Assembly: GCA_003971905.1 (NCBI GenBank)
Contig: RSEE01000035.1
Coordinates: 248,001 to 312,000, forward strand
Direction of reading: 5' to 3'
From: Moniliella sp. 'wahieum'
Lineage: Eukaryota; Basidiomycota; Moniliellomycetes; Moniliellales; Moniliellaceae
Length of the DNA stretch: 64,000 nucleotides
Position 1 is the stretch's first letter, and each line of letters opens with the position of its first letter. The translations under genes and the position numbers were made by a program. The notes beneath the pieces are model-generated. The model was not told the origin of the DNA. It ran no database searches and saw only the letters and a list, made by a program, of their open reading frames with translations. Below, piece after piece: positions 55,847-64,000 of this stretch.

Positions 55847-58800
55847 ATGAGTGTGAACAGCGGGCGAGTCCGTCGCCAGCGCAGCTCCACCGCCCGCAGC
55901 GACGGCGACGGCGCTGCTGCTCATGCGCATGCACGCCGTGTCCGCGCTCTCGGCGCACGCCGCCTCCGCGCTCTCGGCAACTACCGCCTGGGGCGTACCA
56001 TTGGCGAAGGGTCCTTTGGCCGCGTCCGTTTAGCCCACCATTCTCTTCTTCCCCACCTGCGCCGTCGCAGTTAAACAAATCCCGCGCGCCCGTACCGGCG
56101 GCGAGGAGCTGGCAGCGCTTGCGCGTGAGGTGGACCTGCATGCTCGTCTGCGCCACCGCCACGTGATGCAGCTGCTGGAGGTTGTGAGGACAGAGGGCAG
56201 CATCTGGCTTGTGTGTGAGCTGTGCCCCGGTGGCGAGCTATACGACTATCTGGTGGAGCAGCCCGCTGGCCGGTTGGAGGAGCGTGAAGCGCGGCGCCTT
56301 CTTGGCCAGCTGTGCTTGGCTGTAGCGTACGTGCATGATGCGGGCATTGTGCACCGCGACATCAAGCTGGAAAATGTGCTGCTGGACGAGCGGTGTAACG
56401 TCAAGCTTGCAGACTTTGGCTTTGTGTCCCAGTTCGATGACGACGAGCTGCTCGACACGTATTGTGGCACGACCGGTTATGCTGCCCCCGAGATGATCCT
56501 TGGCGAGCGGTACCGTGGGCGCCAGGTGGACATCTGGTCTCTCGGTGTCATTCTCTATGCCCTTCTTACTGGCGCCCTCCCGTTTGACGACGATAGCGAG
56601 GACATCATGCGCGCCAAGATCCTACTCGGCTCGTTTGATATGCCCCAACACGTCTCCGCCGGTACGCTATACTATGCCCCTCCCTTCCTTTTGACCTCGA
56701 CTGACATCACAACATCTTCAGAGGCCGCTGACTTGCTGCGCGCCATCCTCGTCCGCGACCCTTCCAAACGACTTACCATTCCCCAGATCCTCCAGCACCC
56801 CTGGTTTCACATGAATATGGACGCCGTTCCTTCCACCACATCCCCGCCACCACTCGCGGTACCCACCTCTCGAAACGCCAGCATTCGCAGTCTGCCCCGT
56901 AGAGCCCACTCGTATACTGCCCCTTCGATCGAAGAAATTGGCGCAGACCACCACGCAGGCCTTGCTCTGGGTTTAGCCCCCGTTCCTGAAGCGCCGGGCA
57001 TTCTGGATGACTCTGGTTCTGACACAGACGTGTTCCACGATGCGATTGCACAATCGGATGATGGCGCTACGCCGGACGAGGTCCCCGGTGACCCCGTCGA
57101 TACTGATGTTGCCTCAGATGAGGCTGATGTCACGCCCGCCCATTGGCCCAAACTAACAGACAGAAGTCTGCCTGCTTCCCCGTTGATGCACGCCATTGAA
57201 CCGCTGCTTCCCTCGATTAGCACCGACCCATTTACCGTGCCCCCAGAAAATGACGAGACGGACTGGCATGCGCTCCTTTTGCTACAGAGCAAGAGCGCCA
57301 GAGGTGTCCGTGCCCACTTTAGTCGTCCAGTTGAACAACACCTTCTAAGTACTATGTCCACGCTCGGCTTAGACGTGGGCTCCATCGTCAGCTCAGTCCG
57401 ACGGGATGCATGTGATTCGGCCAGTGCTATTTGGTGGCTGCTGCTCCGCCGCGCCGAGGAGAGAGAGAATGAGGAACGCCTTCTTCTCTCTCTTCCAAGG
57501 CGGGATATTGGTCCACAACACAAGAGCACTGGGCCTTCAATCACTTGCCTCCAACTAGTGTAAAGACGGAACCCATTTCCCTTCCCGACGTCCCGGCACC
57601 TCGCCGTATGGAATCGCCTCCAGCAATCGTTATCGCTCCCGGTTCGTCCCCACCAAAGGAGCCGCCTGATCACAGCATTCCCTGGGCGTGCCCCCCGGGC
57701 GAAATATTCGATACGCCCCAGCCCCATACGACCCGTCCGCCTTTGGAAGTTTCCTCGGGGTCTCCTCGGACGCAAAAAAGGGAACCGATTGCTTTACCTT
57801 CACCTGCCAATGTCCCTAGAGACCCCAGCCTGTCAGATGGGGAGCGTAACCTATCGGCACCTCTATTGCCACCTCGAGGGGATGAATATGAAAGTTGGGA
57901 CCATCAACGGACGCATACCACTCCCCACCTTCCGCTGGTGCGCCCCTCTCTACCCACATTGCAGACGGAGCAAACGACTTCAACCATTTCTCTTGGGCAG
58001 GCGCTCTCCTCCCGTTCAGCCTCCCCCATCGAGCTGAATGGTCGCCTTCACATTCAACCGGAGCCAACAGGAGCATCCCGCGACCCGGCTGACAGCTCTG
58101 TATCGCTCCCCTCTGGCAACCCCGACCCCAGCTCCGGGGGATTTGGTCCTGACTCGGCCGAGATGCGGGATGGGAAGAAGGGGCGCAAAAATAAGAATCG
58201 GTTCTTGAACAGTTTGAGCACTGTTCGTACTTGGCTTGGCACTACCGATCCAAAACCGCCGGTCCTGCCGGGCGGAGGGAAGAAGATAGCTTCCCCGCAT
58301 AACGGGGAAGTGAGTCTCCCGCTCCTGATGGCATCCTCTGCCTCTCTCATTCCAGGCCCATCTGAGGCATCAGCCCCATCACCCAAGAGACGGTCAAGTT
58401 CCAAGCCTAGCCTAGGTTTGAGTATGCCACTTCGCAAACGCAAGAAACCGTCCCCACCCAACACCCCACTTAGCTTCCCTCTATCCAGTTTGACCCATCT
58501 GCCGCGGGATGACCATCTTAGCGTTAGTACGGGTGAACCGTTGGCACCCCGGAGCAACAGCCGTCAGCGCACCCCGGTTCGGCCACGAAGAAACCCGCGC
58601 CGGCTCTCCACCACCTCACAGTCTAGTGCGCGTCGTCCCCCTCACGCCGTACCAGTGAAGGTAGTGTCAGCTATGCCCGCCCGGCGCGGACGGTGCGCAC
58701 GCGCCGCCAAAGTCGGAGTGGAAGCACACTGGCCAGCCGCTCCTCAGCGCCTCCGGGTCCAGGGGACTGGACCAGTGGTGCGGGAACTGCTACACCGCGC

Positions 58801-59727
58801 ATGCGCGCCCGTACTAGCGCTTCGCGTCCGTCCAGTATTTTAGGCCGAGTCGACTCGATCTCTTCGGTCACGTCCGCCCGGCCGAGATCTGTCCGATCCA
58901 TGCGAGGCGGTTCCACGTCCACCCCACACCATCGTCATCGTCGCTCCTCCTCCGAGTCGCATACTATTGTAGTCCGTCGAACCTGGTCACAGCGACGTCG
59001 TTCCCTAGCGGACTCGGATGGGGTCAGTGAACTCCGTGTTCCTCGATCACCCTTCCTGGATGCGGAAGAAGGGCCGCTCCGATCACAGTTCTTTGCTCAC
59101 CGCAAACGTTCCTCTTTCAAGCCCCCCCGTCGACGAGACTCTGCGTCGGACGAAGCGCCACCACCCAAGGAAGTCGCGACTTGGTTACAGAGCTGGGGCA
59201 AACCGCCCCCGGATTGGGCGGGACGGGTAGATTCGGGTGTGTCGCCCTCGATGGTACAGAGAAAGGAGCTGCTGGCGCTGCTCCGGCCCAAGTTGCGGGA
59301 TGTGTTTGCAGCGGAAGAAGACGAAGACGAGGACTGGGTGGATGAGGAAGAGGAGGAGGATGCGTTCCCTGGGTATGGACCGGAAGCTGCGGGGCTACGT
59401 CCGCTTGTGCCACCTGAGGGGAACCGGTGGCGCCCCACGCAGCCCCGCGGCAAGCCTGACTCGCCGTACGCCAGTCGGATGATGGTGCATGCGCCCCTAG
59501 CTCTCGCGCCACCGGAAGATGGAGTAGCGGCGCAGTTAGAGACAGTTACTCACCGCCTTGCCTCGGTCGCCTCGCACCCACCTCCTACGGGCCACCCGCA
59601 TGGCCCGCTTGGGGGAATCAACGCCACGGTACCCTCGGGCCCAAGGATGCGTACTGTCGCTGCGCCAGCCTTTACGGATGCCCGATCGAAGAGGAAGAAG
59701 AGGAAGATTAAGCAGGGTGGCTTTTGA
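55847..59727 (+). CDS. CAMK-like Ser/Thr protein kinase with long C-terminal extension
   Basis: All kinase landmarks are present: P-loop GEGSFGRV, VAVK, HRDIKLENVLL, ADFGFVS, the activation loop TYCGTTGYAAPEM, and DIWSLGVILYALLTGALPFD. The insert of DDD-acidic residues after LPF and the CGTTGYAAPE loop resemble AMPK-related fungal kinases such as yeast YPL150W. The start ATG at 55,847 opens MSVNSGRVRRQRSS. Frame is lost between the P-loop and VAVK (about 56,035-56,070, probably two bases missing), near 57,540 and near 58,690; restoring these gives about 1,294 residues. A small helical segment (LLSTMSTLGLDVGSIVSSVR then SASAIWWLLLRRAEERENEE, about 57,345-57,480) resembles the ubiquitin-associated-like domain of this group. 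The rest is Ser/Pro-rich and ends KRKKRKIKQGGF. The region after 57,560 could be a separate gene, but the frames follow one another without a promoter gap. Confidence 0.8.
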
Positions 59728-61728
59728 ACGCTCTTTCTCGGACCTTTTTTGAAAACTGTCTTGCCTCTGCGAACGTATACCCTTTGTGACTCTGTGGACA
59801 AAGAATGGGGGCATGGTAATAGTCCAAAACGAAAGGTGCTGGAGGATAGGACTCTCCCGATACCGTGTGTATGGACAATGGTGGCCGACTTCCGAGAAGC
59901 AGGGGGAGGCAGAGGCGGGGCGGAGGCGGGGGCGGAGGCGGGGCGGAGAAGCAAGATGTGAGGGTCCCAGAGGGGCGAGACGGGTCCGCGCACCTCGAGT
60001 GCGCATGACTTGGCCCACGTTGCGTACCACAACCGCGTCCCATGAAAGTCCACCACGGGCGTACCCTCATCGAACACCAACTCTCTCGTCAATCACTTTC
60101 TCTTGGTCGTAGTCGTAGTCGTAGTCGTCGTCATGGTCACGGCGGTGGTGGCGTGCAGGTGGGCGTGCGGGGTCGGGGACACCAACTCGGGCGGAAGTCG
60201 GTCGAGCATGGCGATGGAGACGCAGTCAGCCGCATCAACAGTTCCGCCCCGTTGCCCCGTCGCCCGGTTTCATCGGGCGGACAGGGGTGTGTATTACTTC
60301 GGCGGTTACATACCGACAACTTGCTTACTTCGGGGGGGCGCACGGACCACATGCCCACTGCTTCTATTTACCCCACGGCAGCTTTTGCCATGCAGTGTGC
60401 GAGGGGGCCCCGCCGCCCGGTGGTTCGTTCTCTCCGCGTTCGAGAGGAGATCCCGCCGGCCTCGGCCCGGCACACGCTTGGACGGACTGAAACGTAGGGC
60501 GCTCCCTTGGACATACGATAGCTGAGCCGCACTGCCGCCTGGTGCCCTCGCTCAGAAAGCGCACTGGACCCTAGTTCGCTGGCCTAGTTTGTCATTCTGC
60601 GGTAGCCGCGCCGCACTGCTGCCTGAGGCACTGGCTTAGTCACAACGGAGCCAAGCCGATTGCTGCCTAGCGCGCTACGCATCCGCTGCTCAAAAAGACT
60701 TCCGGACGGTATGAACTAGTAGGGAGACAGGGGAAAACAGGGAGAGGCGGTTGCCGCACGGGCAACCTAGAAAGGTATAAGGTAAACGGGCACGGGGCGA
60801 CTAATGTCGCAAAGGAAAATACCCACAATTGGGTGGCCATGCGGTGGCCACCAATTCACTTGGGCAAAAGAGACGACTATTGTCGCGCGCATACGTAGAA
60901 CTGGTAATCGCGCTGGCGGGCTTGGCAGCCGCGAACAAACTGAATTGAATATGAGGGCGCGCTCTAGCCATGATTGCGTAGAGCGGGCGGGCCTCAGCGC
61001 CTCAGCTCAGCTGAGAACGGATAAGATCGAATCTGGCCCACTGTGACCAACCTGGGGACGGGGTTAGGAAGGCCAAGGGCGCGCGTAGGTTCCGCCGGGA
61101 TAGTGTCAACCCGTCTTCGCCCGTGGCAGTTTCCTATGAAAACGGCGTGCACTTATTTTTTTTTGCACATCTCCGTTTCTGCCCTACCCATCCCCTCAGC
61201 CGGTCGGGCCAGCATCAGAGACGTTATATATGTGGTTTTAGCCCTTGGCAGAGACTATGGCCGTCTGAAGGTCGTTGCGAAAGCTGAGATTTGGCGGTTT
61301 CCTATTATGAACACAGGGTGCACGTATCTGCTTCACTACTAGTACCTTCCCTGGCCAAGCACCCAGTAGCACCCAGTACACTCAGTACACTCAGTACACT
61401 CCGTTATACTCATTGGCCAGCCTCAAGACCTTCAAGTGAGTAAGCACAGATATAAAAAGGTGGAAGTACAACTACCGGTCGCAGGAGAGCCACAAAAATG
61501 CAAGAAGGGCAGAGGGAGAGACACGGCAATATGGACACCATAGGCCGCGAGAGGGCACGGCCATGGCAAGAGAGTCGGAGATCCGACGCGGGGGGAGGGG
61601 CACGCAGGAGGGTGGGAGTGGGGGGGAGGGTAGGAAGTGAATAAGCCCCACAGAAGCATGGGTATACCATCAACATATGACCGGTATCATCTTGGCCAAG
61701 CCAGGTGACAATACTGCAAAGGGAGCGG
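59728..61728. other. intergenic with repeat debris
   Basis: The left part (59,730-60,230) has weak minus-strand coding signal discussed under rejected calls. From about 60,500 it contains repeated CCGCACTGCTGCC words and the repeat copy C. Near 61,365-61,405 there are tandem AGTACACTC/AGCACCC words. No RNA gene or intact protein gene could be supported. Confidence 0.5.
60740..61005 (+). mobile_element. diverged dispersed repeat, copy C
   Basis: Shares with copy B (about 9,130-9,400) a GGTTGCCGCA...GCAAC block, the identical CGACTATTGTCGCGCG, then GCGCGCTCT and AGAGC.GGCGGGCCT in the same order and similar spacing. Flanking sequence differs. It is probably a fragment of the same retroelement family as the solo LTR, with the shared right part outside the LTR. 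Confidence 0.45.
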
Positions 61729-64000
61729 TCAGTGGCCTCGAAGTCGTTTGTGGCGCAGCAGTGCATCTTTGCGGGAAAATACACTGCCACAGCCGCACAT
61801 CCACTCCTTGTTGATACTCGACGAGGCTGGATCCACCTCTTTGCCCCAGACTAGCGCTTGGTCGGGGGAGAGTGTTCCCGACTCGATCGCTCGCAGTTCA
61901 TCTCGCGCATGAATCTGGCGGTGGCGGACAAGGTCATAAAGACGATTGCAGTGTGTGCCACAGTACGCACCCGTCAGGGGATGGAGGTAAGTACAGATGC
62001 TAGTGCCAGGCGCAAGAGGGCCTTCTTTGTCTCCCTCGCGAGAGGCAGCCAGAACCGGCCCAGTGGCAACGTGAGACGAAGCCGATTCGGACGGAGGCGT
62101 GGTTCCCAGGGGTCTGCTCCCACTGGTCTCTCCCCATCCTGGGCGGACAAAATCGTCAGTTGACGGTCTCGCGATAGGTTGCGAGGCCGACCCAATTTCC
62201 TCTTGCCTCGCACAGGCAAAGAGGAGGTCGAAAGGGTAGAATGTGTCTGCTTCCTTTCACCACGACGAGCTCGCTTGGCCGTTCGCCCAGTGCGAGGATG
62301 TACACCCTTGTCTTCCGGACCAGAATCTGACGTCCCCGAGGGACCCGAGGTGGAAGTGGCTATGGCGGTCAGGCTGGGCCGAACCGGATCAGATGTACCC
62401 CCTGCAGTCGACGCGCCAGCATTGTCAGATAGGCCCACAGCTGAGGGCGAAGGTCCCCTCCAGGATCCCGACTGATCACTGGGTAAGGAGAGTGGCTGCC
62501 GGAAAGAAGGGGCTGAGGGCGGATATCCATAACGATTGAGACTTAGGCGCTGTAGGCCCAGTAATGGCTCTTCGTTGAGGGGAAGGCCATTCGCCACTGG
62601 GGAGGGATGGCTCGACGGGGAGCCGGTATGTCGGGGAGAGAGGGAGAGGCGACCATGCTCGGTAGGGAAACAGACTGCTGAGATGGGAATGTAGGCATGG
62701 TGCGACCCCGAGGAGCAACATCTTCTAGGGGGGGCAAACGCCGTCTTCGCTGGTCTTCCTCCATCGTTGGGTCGGGCAAAATATGAGCTAGTAGAGCGAG
62801 ATTGTTGTCCCCCCAGCCCTTGCACAGGCCAACGCAGGGGGCGGCTCGGGTGGGATGTGGACTGGGTCCGACCAGTTAGAGAGTACTGTATCGGGTTGGA
62901 GAGCCTTGGCCTGGCAGGCGGAGGGTAAACAGGCTGCGACAGCCTTCCTTCCGAGGAAAGGAGCTCCTGGCTGCTCGAAGGCCCTGAAATGAAACCAAGA
63001 TGGCGAGGCCCTCCTGAGATAAAGGGAGGAGGGGCGCTGTTGCTCTGTTCCCTGCGAGGAGGGTGCGCTGTGAAGGTGAATCTCCTGCTGGGCATTGGGA
63101 GGGGAGGGAAGGTGGTAGAAAAGGAGCTTGATGTGGGAAGGGCTGAAGTAGCTCCCCTACCAGAAGTGGAAGATGCGGGTCTGGGTGCATCCGGTACCGG
63201 CGATCGCGAGAACGATCGATGTGGGGATACATCTGGTGCATTGCGCGGCAGGGGGTCTGGCGTGGCGCGTCCAGCTGGGACAGGCGGAACCAGATGGGTG
63301 CGAGATGCCGGGCGCAGGAGCAAGTCAGACGAAGTACTGGGCAAGCTGTGGGCCGAAGCGTTTGAGCTCGAGAAACGGGCTGAACCGAGTTTGGGGCGCA
63401 CAGGAAGAGAGGAGGAGGAGGAGGAGCCACTGAGACGGGAGGGGCAAGAGTTCAGGGAGCTCAACGAGGTGAAGGAGGTGCGCTCGGAGCTTTGCGTGGA
63501 GCGAGTGCTGAGCGAAGCAACGGTCGGGTGAGGGCTTGGGGAGGTGTGTTGGGCGGGCGGAAAGGGGGCGGGGGAGGCGGAGGGACAAGAGGCGGGAGAG
63601 GAAGCGAGGAGAGCCTTGGGCTGGTGGCGCCCGGACTGGGGTTGGCACTGGGGCCGGCACTGGGGCCGGCATGGGGGCCGGGGCTGGGGCTGGAAAGGGG
63701 GCTGGGGATGGGGCTGGGGATGGGGCTGGGGATGGGGCTGGGGCTGGCGGGATCCATGGCGCCACGCCGGCCGAGTTGCGAGGCCGAGGGAGGAGGCGAC
63801 GCGCAGGAGCCAGGAGCAGAAGGGGGCTGCCAGATGCCCGATGCGAGGCCACACGTCCCGGGGGCGGGCAGAAGCGCGAGAGCCAGGCGCGGACCAGCAA
63901 GCACTCAACTCTGCGCGCAGCGCCAGAGGTGGTGGCAGAACAGCAACGGCAGCGGTGGGTTTTGTTCCAGCATCGGAACCGGGCAGCGGCCCCGGGGGCG
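61729..64000 (-). CDS. C2H2 zinc-finger transcription-factor-like protein, 5' end outside window
   Basis: The minus-strand frame is open from the window edge (64,000) to about 62,160, so the start is missing. More than 600 visible residues are Pro/Ser-rich, with a PSPI tandem repeat (63,690-63,745) and many SP/TP sites. A basic stretch with an AT-hook-like KRKLGRPRN lies near 62,190. After a frame change between about 62,220 and 62,110, two C-terminal fingers follow. They are CTYLHPLTGAYCGTHCNRLY leading to DLVRHRQIH, and MCGCGSVFSRKDALLRHKRL leading to RGH. Stop TGA is at 61,729-61,731. The frame change coincides with a possible 3' splice site (CTGAC branch near 62,160, CCCAG near 62,142), so an intron, not only an error, may explain it. 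This layout is common for fungal regulators; targets are unknown. Confidence 0.75.
63690..63745 (-). repeat. GGGGATGGGGCT 12-bp coding repeat
   Basis: About four copies of a 12-bp unit in the 5' part of the zinc-finger gene, encoding Ile-Pro-Ser-Pro on the minus strand. Related GGGGCCGGCACT units lie just to the left (63,640-63,680). Confidence 0.85.

Noticed and set aside
601..59727. Programmed ribosomal frameshifting as the cause of the frame changes
   Set aside because: The sites share no slippery heptamer and occur in many housekeeping genes, including RACK1 with three within 40 bp.
59708..60220. Minus-strand gene with an F-box-like word (LDRLPPELVS) and a tail containing YHAPILCPQSHKGYTFAEA
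   Set aside because: The pieces lie in different frames with proline-rich filler between and no clear start or introns. It also overlaps the 3' end of the kinase gene, so the evidence is too thin to call.

Overview
This window looks like nuclear DNA from a GC-rich fungus, probably a basidiomycete with compact, intron-poor genes (Ustilaginomycotina-like or Malassezia-like is my guess, not a firm identification). The reasons are short introns (52-167 nt) with GTATGT/GTGAGT/GTACGT donors and CTGAC/CTGAT branch sites, the presence of a translocon-associated protein alpha subunit (absent from budding yeast), and fungal-type proteins such as a six-BRCT Rtt107/Brc1 homologue.

Layout. Bases 1-2,800 hold one broken, unrecognised acidic gene. 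Bases 2,800-13,200 are AT-richer, gene-poor and full of transposon debris, including a solo LTR with a perfect 5-bp target duplication (11,728-12,393). From 13.2 kb the window is gene-dense: a four-helix membrane protein (+), a long proline/serine-rich protein (+), a 59-aa double-CxxC protein (+), a WD40/inositol-5-phosphatase (-), the cap hypermethylase TGS1 (-), an M1 aminopeptidase (+), an F-box-like protein (+), an Rtt107/Brc1-type BRCT protein (-), TRAP-alpha SSR1 (+), an MIT-domain protein (+), a glycine-rich RRM protein (+), RACK1 (-), a NUG1/nucleostemin-type GTPase relative (+), an AFG1-type mitochondrial ATPase (-), a CAMK-like kinase (+), and a partial C2H2 zinc-finger protein running off the right edge (-). 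Gene pairs are often divergent over 120-500 bp. The genes are ordinary housekeeping and regulatory genes with no operon-like functional cluster; RACK1 and NUG1, both linked to ribosomes, share a divergent promoter.

An overriding feature is that most conserved genes are broken by single-base frame changes that nearly all have the same sign (one base too few) and mostly sit in or beside short homopolymers. I read this as sequence error in the assembly, not as pseudogenes. CDS coordinates are therefore given as gene spans, with introns and breaks described in the text. Intergenic regions are marked by short tandem duplications that differ at each locus and by several minisatellites, two of which encode Lys-Glu-Pro repeats in unrelated genes.
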